Shown piece after piece: positions 1 to 10,278 of a stretch of 60,829 bases of DNA (position 1 is its first letter; the number at the start of each line of letters is the position of its first letter). This DNA comes from Methylosinus sp. Ce-a6 (GTDB lineage Bacteria > Pseudomonadota > Alphaproteobacteria > Rhizobiales > Beijerinckiaceae). The stretch covers positions 1 through 60,829 of the forward strand of contig NZ_BGJX01000022.1 of NCBI RefSeq assembly GCF_009811655.1. Direction: 5' to 3'. A model generated the notes under the pieces. That model worked only from the letters and a program-made list of their open reading frames with translations. It searched no databases and was not told where the DNA came from. Made by a program: the position numbers and the translations under genes.

Positions 1-37
1 GCCCTGATCGAACCGCGGATAGAGCCTGATCAATACG

Positions 38-71
38 CCGGCCGGGCCAAAAGCCCGGCCGGTTCTTTTTT
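38..71 (+). terminator. Rho-independent terminator of a gene left of the window
   Basis: A perfect 10-bp stem (38-47 with 53-62) with a CAAAA loop is followed at once by a T-rich tract at 63-71. The orientation fits a plus-strand transcript entering from the left edge. An in-frame stop at 27-29 could be the end of that gene, but too little of it is present to identify. Confidence 0.8.
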
Positions 72-72
72 C

Positions 73-468
73 GAGAGGCCGCCGCATCGTCTTCGTCGAG
101 CGGCGAAGGCGGGGCGCAGCGCGCCAGCCCGATCTCGGCAATTATATCGGGATGCGATGAAATGCGGCGTTTCGACGCAGGAGAAATTGTCGCGTCCGCG
201 CCCGAACATGCTTAGAATTTCTGCTTAGAGTCTCACGCTGCGGCGAGTTGGAGCGTCACGCTGGCGAGTTGGAGCGTCACGCCGCGGCGACATCGCCGAA
301 GCAGGAGCCGTGGCCGCCGGCGACCGAAATAGCCGTTTCAAATCGGTTCCTTTTTGCACTAAGAAAAATTCGGGAAAGGCGAGGGCGAGGCGACGCTCGC
401 TCTCTCGGGCTCGAGGAAAAAAGCGACGCGCCGGCCGAAAGGGCGCGGAGTTGGGAGGAATAAAAGCG
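73..468. other. Leader region upstream of the copper locus, no gene seen
   Basis: This stretch of about 400 bases holds no convincing coding sequence; open frames here have poor codon bias and overlap the downstream gene. It contains the short direct repeats described separately at 209-282 and ends in a strong ribosome binding site (GGGAGGA at 453-459) for the PmoD-like gene. A copper-responsive promoter would be expected here, but I could not assign -35 and -10 boxes. Confidence 0.5.
209..282. repeat. Two sets of short direct repeats before the copper genes
   Basis: The octamer TGCTTAGA occurs at 209-216 and again at 222-229, a 13-bp step. A 20-bp unit occurs at 242-261 and 263-282 as a 21-bp tandem repeat sharing the core GCGAGTTGGAGCGTCACG. 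Their place 190-260 bases upstream of the first copper gene makes regulator binding possible, but no known motif was recognised. Confidence 0.5.
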
Positions 469-1083
469 ATGGTCGTCCGATCTGTGAGCTCTTGTCTATT
501 TGCGCTCGGGTTGTTGTTCGCGTCCTTTTCAGTCACGCCGGCGCGCGCCGGGGGCGACGGCCCCGAAGCAATGGTGATGGACAATATGTGCATGGTCATG
601 TTCGGCTATGACATGATCCATATCACGGCCTATGAGGCGGAGGGCGCGCGCGATCCATATTGCGAGCATATTCCCGTCGTCGGCCGGACGATCTTCACTT
701 TCGACATCTCCAATCCGAGCTTTCGCGACATGCCGATCGAGGTTCGCATCATTCGCGATCCGCTCGTGCCGATCTCGACCGACACCGATCTCGATCCGCT
801 CACCATCATTCATCTGCCGCCCAAGCTCTACAGGACCGGCACCTTCAACGTCGAATACAAATTCGCCGACAAGGGCCATTTCATCGGTTTCGTCACGCTC
901 ACGCGGCCGAATGGCGAGAAAGAGACGCAGCAGTTCAAATTCATGGTGGGGCAGACGCTGTGGTCCTTCGTGCCGGCGGCCCTCGGCGCGGTGCTGATCG
1001 CGCTCATGGTCGGCGTCTACTGGCGTCATAGCCATCCCAAGGCGAAGCCTGTGGCGGCCGCGGATGCGCTGAAGTCGTCGTGA
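469..1083 (+). CDS. pmoD: PmoD-like periplasmic CuA-type copper protein, membrane anchored
   Basis: The 204-residue protein has a signal peptide ending ARA (about 1-27), a periplasmic domain and one C-terminal membrane helix (about 163-184) with a short cytoplasmic tail. Near the mature N terminus is a Met/Cys cluster (M40, C41, M42, M44, M49, H51), and a second Cys and His follow at C65 and H67. Two cysteines with nearby Met and His fit the PmoD/AmoD family, whose methanotroph members form a CuA-like dicopper site at a dimer interface; that is family knowledge recalled, not seen here. The start at 469 was chosen for its GGGAGGA site nine bases upstream; an open frame extends further but codes for an unlikely basic leader. 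It heads the copC-copD-PCuAC cluster, supporting a role in copper handling for methane oxidation. Confidence 0.78.
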   Translation: MVVRSVSSCLFALGLLFASFSVTPARAGGDGPEAMVMDNMCMVMFGYDMIHITAYEAEGARDPYCEHIPVVGRTIFTFDISNPSFRDMPIEVRIIRDPLVPISTDTDLDPLTIIHLPPKLYRTGTFNVEYKFADKGHFIGFVTLTRPNGEKETQQFKFMVGQTLWSFVPAALGAVLIALMVGVYWRHSHPKAKPVAAADALKSS

Positions 1084-1179
1084 CGAGGCCGACCGCCGAC
1101 CGAAACCGACTGACCGAGGCCGACCGACCGAAGCAATGAAAATCTGGCGCGAGGCGCGAATAAAATGGGAGGAGCGACG

Positions 1180-1545
1180 ATGAAGGTGAAGTTCGGAGCC
1201 GGCCTCGTGGCGGCGTTTCTGTGCGTGAGCGGCGGGGCGGCGCTGGCTCATTCCTTTCTGGTCGACGCCTCTCCCTCGGCGAAGGACCATGTCGCCGCCG
1301 CTCCCAAAGTCGTGAAGCTGCGCTTCGGCGGCGGCGTCGAGCCCGCCTATTCGACCATCTCGATCCTCGACGAGAGCGGCAAGACCGTCGTGGAAGGGGC
1401 GAAAGGCGCGCCGGACAAGCCGCGCGAGCTGACGCTCGACGCGCCGGCTCTCGCCGCGGGCAAATATGTCGTGAAATATCGCGTTCTCTCCTCGGACGGC
1501 CACATCGTCGAGGGGAAATACGAATTCACGGTCGACGCTCGCTGA
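1180..1545 (+). CDS. copC: CopC, periplasmic copper-binding protein
   Basis: The 121-residue protein has a signal peptide ending ALA, so the mature protein begins with H24 (HSFLVDASP). CopC proteins bind Cu(II) with the N-terminal His plus an Asp and His in a DGH motif; here these are D106 and H108 in SSDGHIVEG. The rest is a small beta-sandwich of normal family length. An in-frame ATG lies at 1165, but the GGGAGGAG site at 1167-1174 is correctly spaced only for 1180. It lies 96 bases after the PmoD-like gene and 88 before copD, probably in one transcript. CopC is thought to deliver copper to CopD for import. Confidence 0.93.
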   Translation: MKVKFGAGLVAAFLCVSGGAALAHSFLVDASPSAKDHVAAAPKVVKLRFGGGVEPAYSTISILDESGKTVVEGAKGAPDKPRELTLDAPALAAGKYVVKYRVLSSDGHIVEGKYEFTVDAR

Positions 1546-1633
1546 AGTCTGGCTCACGCGCTTTCCGAAAGCGCGCGGCGCCGAACGGCGGGACGCCGCG
1601 CCGCATTCGCGAGCGTAACGGAAGTCGAAATCC

Positions 1634-3547
1634 ATGGAATTGGCGACGCTTCGCTTCGTGGAGAGCGTTCTGTCCGCTCTCGCCGTCGGACTATTGCTGC
1701 TGCCCCGCCTCGTAGAGGAGGACGGGGAGCGATTCAAAAAGGCGATCGCAGCCTGCGCGGTCCTGCGTCTGTTGTTCGGCTTCGGCCTCATCGTGGCGAC
1801 GGCGCGCAACATCATTCCGGCGGGCCGGCCGCTCGATTCCGCTGCGCTCGCGCAATTCCTCGCCGGCACGATCATCGGCAAAGCCTTCGTGGCGACGCAG
1901 ATCCTCGCCGCCGTCTTCGCCGCGGCGACGATCCTGCGGCTGCGCGTGACCAATCGCCGGCTCGATCTGGCGACGCTCGGATTGGGCCTCGCCGTTCTCG
2001 CGGTCGTCTCGGTCACGGGCCACGCGGTGGACGACAGCCTGCCGATCTACGCGCAATTGAGCTTTCCCTTCCACACTCTGGCGGGCCTCACCTGGGTCGG
2101 CGGCCTGCTCGGCCTCGTCCATTGGATGCTCACCGGCCGCGGCAAGCCGCCGGAGGTCGCCTGGCGCATCGCCGAGCGCTGGTCCCGCGTCGCCAAGGGC
2201 GCCATTATCGTCGTGCTGATCAGCGGGCTCGTTCTCAGCTGGGAGACGGTCGGCAGTTTCGGCTTCATGCTGGCGACGCCCTATGGGCGGCTGCTGTCCG
2301 CCAAATTGGCTCTGCTCTGCGCGGCGCTGCTGCTCGCCCTCTCGCTCGCGCGCTATCTGACGCTCGGCTCCTCCAAGCAGCAGTTCGACCTCGCGTGGTA
2401 TGGCAAGATCGGCGGCTTCGAGGGCGCTTGCGCGCTCGGCCTCTTGTTCATCGCCGGCTGGATCGCCACCATCACGCCGGCGGCGCATGAGAACAATGTC
2501 TATTGGCCGCTTCCCTTCCGCATCACTTTCGCCGGCACCTGGGGCCTCAAGGTCACGCCCTGGATCGATCCCACCTGGCAGTGGGGCGTCGGCGGAGCGG
2601 CCCTGGCGCTCGTCGCCGCGGCGGCCTGGTTCGCGCCCTTGCCGCGGCTGCGCGCGTGGCGGAAATATTCGACGCCCGTCCTGGGCGGCGCGGCGGCGGT
2701 CTGCGGAATTGTCTCGCTCTCGGTCCAGGCCTATCCCGAGACCTATACCGATCCGCCCATTCCCTATACGGCGGCCTCGGTGAAGCGCGGCTTCGAGACC
2801 TTCCAGGCCAATTGCGTCGGCTGTCACGGCGTGACCGGCGAGGGCAACGGGCCCATGGCCAAAGGCCTCAAGGTTCCGCCGGCCGATCTCACCGCGCCGC
2901 ATGTCGCGACGCATACGCTCGGCGATATTTTCCACTGGCTGACCTATGGCGGGCAGAGCGGCGTCATGCCGCCCTTCGCCGATACGGTCGACGAGGACGG
3001 GCGCTGGGATCTCATCAACTATCTCGCTGTTCTGTCGAACTCCAATCAGTCGCGCTTCCTCGGCCCCAAGGGCGTCATCCAATGGCTGGTCGCGCCCAAT
3101 TTCGGTCTGGACGACCCCAAGGGCGAGATCATCGACGTCCAGAAGCTGCGCGGCGTGCCGACGCTCGTCTCCTTCGCGCGCTGCAAGCCGGAGGACGCGG
3201 ACTTCGCCGATCGCGTCGCGAGCCTGAAGGCGGCCGCCGAGACGGTCAAGGCGATGGGCGCGCATCACGTCACCGATTATTTCGGCGAATGCCCGGCCGA
3301 TCCGGACGCGCTGACCCCGAGCCATCCCGACGCCACGGAGCTCACCTATTCGATCATCAACCACTATCTCGACGAGCCGGTCGTCAATGAGATTCCGGAA
3401 GGACATTTTCTGATCGACCGCTCGGGCTATGTCCGAGCCCGCTTCCGCCATTTCGGAGCCGACGACGGCAATCTCTCTCTGCTGAAGGCGCAGATCGCGC
3501 TGACCGCGAAAGAGCCGGTCGTCTATGTCTCGCCGCATCAGCATTGA
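1634..3547 (+). CDS. copD: CopD copper importer fused to cytochrome c and a Sco-like domain
   Basis: The 637-residue protein combines three modules. Residues 1-360 are a polytopic CopD-type membrane domain with about eight helices and membrane histidines (for example in VTGHAVDD and FPFHTLAG). Residues about 380-470 are a cytochrome c domain with haem motif CVGCH (394-398) and a likely axial Met in SGVMPPF (M445). Residues about 485-625 resemble a thioredoxin/Sco fold (GVPTLVSFARC...IPEGHFLIDRSGYVRARF) but keep a single Cys where Sco proteins have CxxxC. Ordinary CopD is about 300 residues, so this is an enlarged form. It probably moves copper across the inner membrane, with the haem suggesting coupled redox chemistry; that coupling is inference. 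Confidence 0.85.
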   Translation: MELATLRFVESVLSALAVGLLLLPRLVEEDGERFKKAIAACAVLRLLFGFGLIVATARNIIPAGRPLDSAALAQFLAGTIIGKAFVATQILAAVFAAATILRLRVTNRRLDLATLGLGLAVLAVVSVTGHAVDDSLPIYAQLSFPFHTLAGLTWVGGLLGLVHWMLTGRGKPPEVAWRIAERWSRVAKGAIIVVLISGLVLSWETVGSFGFMLATPYGRLLSAKLALLCAALLLALSLARYLTLGSSKQQFDLAWYGKIGGFEGACALGLLFIAGWIATITPAAHENNVYWPLPFRITFAGTWGLKVTPWIDPTWQWGVGGAALALVAAAAWFAPLPRLRAWRKYSTPVLGGAAAVCGIVSLSVQAYPETYTDPPIPYTAASVKRGFETFQANCVGCHGVTGEGNGPMAKGLKVPPADLTAPHVATHTLGDIFHWLTYGGQSGVMPPFADTVDEDGRWDLINYLAVLSNSNQSRFLGPKGVIQWLVAPNFGLDDPKGEIIDVQKLRGVPTLVSFARCKPEDADFADRVASLKAAAETVKAMGAHHVTDYFGECPADPDALTPSHPDATELTYSIINHYLDEPVVNEIPEGHFLIDRSGYVRARFRHFGADDGNLSLLKAQIALTAKEPVVYVSPHQH

Positions 3548-3682
3548 GCGGCGGCAAGGAATGGCGCGCAATTCGTCGCATGGTCGCGATGCGGCGGAAC
3601 GAGGCGAAAGAGGGCCTCGCTGACAATGAGGCGACGAATGCAACGAACCGGCGAGCTCGTCGGGAAAAAAGGGAGAACGCAC

Positions 3683-4282
3683 ATGATGATCAAGCGGCGT
3701 GATCTGTTGGCGGCCGGCGGCGCTCTATTGGGCGGCGCGGCGTTCGGCGCATTGACTCCGATGCGCTCGGCGCAGGCGCACGAATATGAGCTCGGCAAGC
3801 TCACCATCGAGCATCCCTGGGTGCGCGCGCCCAAGGACGGCGAGACCACGGCCTATTTCTACGCCTTCATCCATAATAAGGGCGGCGCCGACAAGTTGAT
3901 CGCGGTCAAATCGCCGAATGTCGGCAAGACGATGTTGCACGCCGACGCCAAGCACGCCATCGCCGAAGGCGGCATCGCTATCGCGGCCGATAAGACGACG
4001 ACGCTCTCGCCCGAAGGCGCGCATGTCGTGCTGGCCGAGGTCAAGAAGATCAATCCCGTCGGCTGGGGAATGGAGCTCGTTCTCGTTTTCGAGAAGGCGG
4101 GCGAGGTGACTGTCGATGCGGCGGTCGACGCGCCCGACGCCAAACATGCGCATGACGCGGAAGCGCTGGAGCGTTGGGAGAAGGCTCATGCCGCGGGCGA
4201 GGCCAAGCCCGCAGGCCATGATCATGGCGGCAACGACCATCAGCATCACCACGACGCGCCGGCAGACGCCAAGAAACAGTAG
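3683..4282 (+). CDS. PCuAC-domain copper chaperone with Tat signal and His-rich tail
   Basis: The 199-residue protein starts with a twin-arginine signal (KRRDLL) that would be cut after AQA, leaving H33 as the first residue. The domain (about 35-135) has the PCuAC fold pattern (IEHPWVRAP...TTAYFYAFIHNKGG...), but the classical H(M)x10Mx21HxM copper motif is degenerate: H86 and H114 remain while the expected Met positions are Ala, Ile and Val. Methanotroph PCuAC domains are reported to use a histidine brace, which an N-terminal His would supply. The tail (about 172-186) is rich in His and Asp. The start at 3683 follows GGGAG; upstream ATGs lack a site. It closes the copper operon. Confidence 0.85.
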   Translation: MMIKRRDLLAAGGALLGGAAFGALTPMRSAQAHEYELGKLTIEHPWVRAPKDGETTAYFYAFIHNKGGADKLIAVKSPNVGKTMLHADAKHAIAEGGIAIAADKTTTLSPEGAHVVLAEVKKINPVGWGMELVLVFEKAGEVTVDAAVDAPDAKHAHDAEALERWEKAHAAGEAKPAGHDHGGNDHQHHHDAPADAKKQ

Positions 4283-4307
4283 CGCCGAAGGAACGCGCCG
4301 AGCTGGC

Positions 4308-4331
4308 GGAGCCGCGTGAAGGCGCGGCTCC
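4308..4331. terminator. Hairpin between convergent genes, terminator-like
   Basis: A perfect 9-bp GC stem (4308-4316 with 4323-4331, six-base loop) lies between the ends of the PCuAC gene and the convergent small membrane gene. No T tract follows on either strand, so intrinsic termination is only possible, not shown. Confidence 0.35.
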
Positions 4332-4341
4332 GTGGCCGCCG

Positions 4342-4578
4342 TCAGTCGACGCCGATGAGCCGGCCAAAGAGGTCGCCCGCGTCGGAGGAGACCGCGGGCG
4401 TCGGCGGCGAGCTGCGCGGCGCATTGAGCGGCAGCGCGAAGCCGAGAATGAAGGCCGCCAGCGCCATGGCGGCGACGAGGAAAAGAGAGACCCTGAACTG
4501 ACGCCGCGCCGACTCGGGATCGAAGCTGCGCGCAAAAGCCGGCTCCATACGGTCTTCGAACTTATCCACCAACGACAT
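4342..4578 (-). CDS. Small single-pass membrane protein, function unknown
   Basis: The 78-residue protein has an acidic/basic N-terminal segment (about 1-28), one membrane helix (about 30-50, VSLFLVAAMALAAFILGFAL) and a Ser/Pro-rich tail. A clear ribosome site (GGGAGAGGA) precedes the start at 4578, which is the main reason to accept such a short gene. I do not recognise the family. It is convergent with the copper operon, so a copper role is not implied by transcription. Confidence 0.6.
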   Translation of the reverse strand: MSLVDKFEDRMEPAFARSFDPESARRQFRVSLFLVAAMALAAFILGFALPLNAPRSSPPTPAVSSDAGDLFGRLIGVD

Positions 4579-4750
4579 GACGCATCCTCTCCCGAGACGC
4601 TCTCCCCCCAGAACGTCCGTCGCGTCGCGATCGATCTCACCGCAGAAGATCGCCGCTCGGCGAAGAATAAACGGCGGCGCGCCTGGAAAGGTTTCACGCC
4701 TCGAGCAGCCGGCGCCGATTTTTTTCGCGAGATGAACTTTTTATGGCCTT

Positions 4751-7370
<2,620 letters not shown>

Positions 7371-7407
7371 CGAGAGGGTCGCCGCTTCGACATCCGCCGC
7401 GGGGGGC

Positions 7408-7489
7408 CGTCATCGCGAGCGCGGCGAAGCGATCCAGGGCCGTGGGGCGGCTCCTGGATCGCTTCCTCGCTGTGCTCCTCGCGATGACG
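7408..7489. repeat. Dispersed palindromic repeat between convergent genes
   Basis: The ends CGTCATCGCGAG and CTCGCGATGACG are reverse complements, and an inner pair GCGATCCAGG / CCTGGATCGC is also complementary, so the 82 bp can fold into one long interrupted hairpin. This sequence type is a common dispersed repeat in alphaproteobacterial genomes, recalled rather than searched. It sits between the ends of aatA and the CoA-transferase gene, where it may act as a two-way terminator. Confidence 0.75.
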
Positions 7490-7505
7490 CTTCGCCGCCG
7501 AAAGA

Positions 7506-9455
7506 TCAGTCCTGCGCGATCACCTCGAGGAAGGTGTGGGCGTCTTCCTTGCGCTCGAACACATGCGGAGCGATGCCGCGCTTGCTCAGTGCCTCCTTGA
7601 GCTTCAGCCGCAGGAAGGCGCTGGTCGTATAGCGCGTCGTCGTCACATAATAGTTCTCGAGCATGTATTGGATCATCTCCGCGTAATAATCGTAGAGATG
7701 CTCGCTGATGCGGAAGTTGTCGAGATTGACGACCTGATTGACGCGCTTGCCGATCTTCTGGCAGGCGTCGATCAGCATTTTGCGCAGATCGTCGATGTCG
7801 CGCTTGGAGCGCGCGCTCCAGCCCTCGAGATTGAGGAATTGGATATTGCGATCGGCGTCATAGCTCACGCGATCCTGCAGGTCGAGATTGAGCAGGTCGG
7901 AGATCAGCCCCATCGGCTCGTCGACGAAGATGCGCTTGTCCATCAAGATCGGATGCTTGACGATGGGCTTGAAGTCCATATGCGGGAGAATGTCCCGCTC
8001 TATGTCTATGCCCGGCGCGACCTCGATGAGCTCCAAGCCTTCCTTCTTCAGCTGGAACACGCAGCGCTCGGTGACATAGATCACCGGCTGCTCGCGCTTT
8101 TGCGCATATTTGCCGCTGAAGGTCACCTGCTCGACGAATTTCAGGAATTTGCGCGCGCGGCCCTCTTTCAGGATTTTCACCTCGCCATTCTCGATGGCGA
8201 TCTCGAGCCCGCCGGCCGTGAAAGTGCCGGCGAACACCACGCTGCGGGCGTTCTGGCTGATGTTGATGAAGCCGCCGCAGCCATTGAGCCGGCCGCCGAA
8301 GCGGCTGGTGTTCACATTGCCCTGCTCGTCGCATTCGGCCATGCCGAGGCAGGTCATGTCGAGGCCGCCGCCGTCATAGAAGTCGAATTGCGTGTTCTGG
8401 TCGATGATCGAATCGGCGTTGGTGGCCGAGCCGAAGGAGGAGCCCGAGGCCAGAACGCCGCCGATCGCGCCGGCTTCCGTCGTCAGAGTGATGAAAGGCG
8501 TGAGCTTTTCTTCATTCGCCACGGCGGCGATGCCCTCCGGCGCGCCGACGCCGAGATTGACGACGCCGTTCGGCGGCAGCTCGAAGGCGGCGCGCCGCGC
8601 GATGATCTTGCGCGCGTCGAGCGGCATTTTCGCCATCGTCTCGACGGGAACGCGAATCTCGCCGGCGAGCGCCGGATTGTAGATGACGCCGTAATTCATG
8701 CGGTGCATCTCAGGCGGATCGGCCACGACGACGCAATCGACCAGAATGCCCGGCACCTTCACATCCTTCGGGCGGATGGAGCCCGCGTCGACGATGCGCT
8801 CGACCTGGGCGATGACGATGCCGCCATTGTTGTGCGCGGCCATGGCCTGCGCCAGCACGTCGAGCGTCAGCGCCTCCTTCTCCATGCTGATATTGCCGGA
8901 AGGGTCGGCGCTGGTGCCGCGGATGAAGGCCACGTCGATCTTCGTCGCCGTGTAGAACAGCCATTCCTCGTCGTCGATGACGACATGCTTGACGATCTCT
9001 TCCGTCGTCACCTCATTGACGCGGCCGCCGCCGAAGCGCGGATCGACGTAAGTGTAGAGGCCGACCTTGGAGAAGAGGCCGGGCTGGCCGGCGGCGCAGG
9101 CGCGATAGAGCTGGGAAATGACGCCCTGCGGCAGATTGTAGCCGAGAATCTTGTTCTCCGCGGCGGCCTGGGCGACCTTGGGCATGCGGCCGAAATTGCC
9201 GGCGATGACCCGGCGCAGCAGGCCTTCGTAATGCAGGCGGCCGGTGCCGAGCCCTTTGCTGTCGCCGGCGCCGGCGGTCATGATGAGCGTGAGGCCGCGC
9301 GGACCGCCGGTCTCGACGAAGCGCTTCTCGAGCGCGGCGTGCAGCGCTTCCGGAATGCAGCTCTGCACGAAGCCCGTCGTGGTCAGAACGTCATTTTCGC
9401 TGATGAGGGCAATCGCTTCGTCGGCTGTAATGACCTTGTTGTTCTTGTTGTTCAT
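7506..9455 (-). CDS. Acyl-CoA:acetate/3-ketoacid CoA-transferase, fused alpha-beta, with C-terminal extension
   Basis: The 649-residue protein has both halves of a family I CoA-transferase in one chain: an alpha-like half beginning ITADEAIALISENDVLTTTGF and a beta-like half with VVNLGVGAPEGIAAV and the catalytic Glu E327 in TTEAGAIGG. The nearest known architecture is YdiF/propionate CoA-transferase at about 520-530 residues, so about 115 residues are extra at the C terminus (from near LNLEGWSARSKRDID to the end). The reaction would move CoA between an acyl-CoA and a carboxylate; the true substrates are unknown. The ATG at 9455 fits the family start (MNNKNNKVITADEA); upstream frame is low-complexity. 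It stands alone on the minus strand. Confidence 0.85.
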   Translation of the reverse strand: MNNKNNKVITADEAIALISENDVLTTTGFVQSCIPEALHAALEKRFVETGGPRGLTLIMTAGAGDSKGLGTGRLHYEGLLRRVIAGNFGRMPKVAQAAAENKILGYNLPQGVISQLYRACAAGQPGLFSKVGLYTYVDPRFGGGRVNEVTTEEIVKHVVIDDEEWLFYTATKIDVAFIRGTSADPSGNISMEKEALTLDVLAQAMAAHNNGGIVIAQVERIVDAGSIRPKDVKVPGILVDCVVVADPPEMHRMNYGVIYNPALAGEIRVPVETMAKMPLDARKIIARRAAFELPPNGVVNLGVGAPEGIAAVANEEKLTPFITLTTEAGAIGGVLASGSSFGSATNADSIIDQNTQFDFYDGGGLDMTCLGMAECDEQGNVNTSRFGGRLNGCGGFINISQNARSVVFAGTFTAGGLEIAIENGEVKILKEGRARKFLKFVEQVTFSGKYAQKREQPVIYVTERCVFQLKKEGLELIEVAPGIDIERDILPHMDFKPIVKHPILMDKRIFVDEPMGLISDLLNLDLQDRVSYDADRNIQFLNLEGWSARSKRDIDDLRKMLIDACQKIGKRVNQVVNLDNFRISEHLYDYYAEMIQYMLENYYVTTTRYTTSAFLRLKLKEALSKRGIAPHVFERKEDAHTFLEVIAQD

Positions 9456-9792
9456 TTCCCTCAGGTTCCCTCCTCGCCGCCCGGCAGGGCGAAGGCCTCG
9501 GGCGCTTGTCTTTCCCGCGTCCCGCCACTTTATGGGCGCCGGGTTTCGAACCGCCGTCGACACTAGAGTTTGCGACAGGGTTTCGCAATAGCGCCAGGAA
9601 ATCGCCGCAGTCGCGCCAGCGGCTCGCGAGGGTTTCGTCCCTGCGGCGCGGCGCCGCAGCGCGTCGCGAGCTTTGGCCGCATCGATCGATAGTATTCTAT
9701 TTATCTTGTAAACAATAGATATTAAGCTCGGGGCCGGTCGGGCGCATCAGGCCTCCGGCCGCTGTTTCCCCTCTGCGCAAATCGAGAAAGCA
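9456..9792. other. Divergent intergenic region with AT-rich promoter-like stretch
   Basis: No gene is seen. The stretch 9690-9726 is strikingly AT-rich for this genome (around TATTCTATTTATCTTG and AACAATAGATATTAAG), which suggests a promoter or regulator site for the cupin gene on the right. I could not place -35 and -10 boxes with confidence. The left part, next to the CoA-transferase start, is GC-rich and featureless. Confidence 0.4.
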
Positions 9793-10278
9793 ATGAGCAA
9801 GATCAAATTCATTGTCGCCGCCGCCGCCGCCGCGCTCGTCGGACAAGCGTCCCGGCTCGGCGCCGAGCCGGAGAAGAGCTTCGTCTACACATCCGCGGAC
9901 GAGGTCCCATTCAAGAGCCCGCTCGGCCTCGGCCCCGCCCAGGCGGTTCTGTTCGGCGATCCCTCGAAGCCCGGCGTCTATGTCGTGCGCGTGCGCTTCC
10001 CGCCCGGCCATCATTCCAATCCGCACTTCCATTCGCGCGATCGCCACGCCGTCGTGGTGAAGGGCACATGGTGGAATGGCGTCGGCGAGGAGCTGGATTT
10101 CAACAAGGCGCGGCCGGTGACGGCGGGCTCCTATGTGCTGCATCCGGCCGGCGGCGTGCATTGGGACGGCGCGGGCGAGGAGGAGGTCGTCATCCAGATC
10201 ACCGGCGAAGGGCCGGTCGAGACGACGCAGGTCGGGGCGCCGGGCGCGCCGCAGGGCTATTGGCCGAAGCCGAAGTGA
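9793..10278 (+). CDS. Secreted cupin-domain protein
   Basis: The 161-residue protein begins with a signal peptide (about 1-24, IKFIVAAAAAALVGQAS) and then a single cupin domain. The metal-binding motif 1 is visible as HHSNPHFHSRDRHAVVVKG and motif 2 as LHPAGGVHWDG. Small secreted cupins of this type are common in Rhizobiales; their substrates are mostly unknown. It is followed by a convergent small gene whose end overlaps it by 22 bases. No pathway partner is nearby. Confidence 0.75.
   Translation: MSKIKFIVAAAAAALVGQASRLGAEPEKSFVYTSADEVPFKSPLGLGPAQAVLFGDPSKPGVYVVRVRFPPGHHSNPHFHSRDRHAVVVKGTWWNGVGEELDFNKARPVTAGSYVLHPAGGVHWDGAGEEEVVIQITGEGPVETTQVGAPGAPQGYWPKPK

Noticed and set aside
230..290. 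Tandem repeats considered as a small CRISPR array
   Set aside because: Only two units, a one-base gap between them and no spacers or cas genes.
1691..3682. A 663-codon open frame on the minus strand opposite the CopD fusion
   Set aside because: Arg/Asp/Gly-rich antisense frame without motifs; the haem and membrane motifs are on the plus strand.
7536..9566. A 676-codon open frame on the plus strand opposite the CoA-transferase
   Set aside because: Composition is dominated by His, Asp, Arg and Ala with no motif; the opposite strand carries a complete enzyme.
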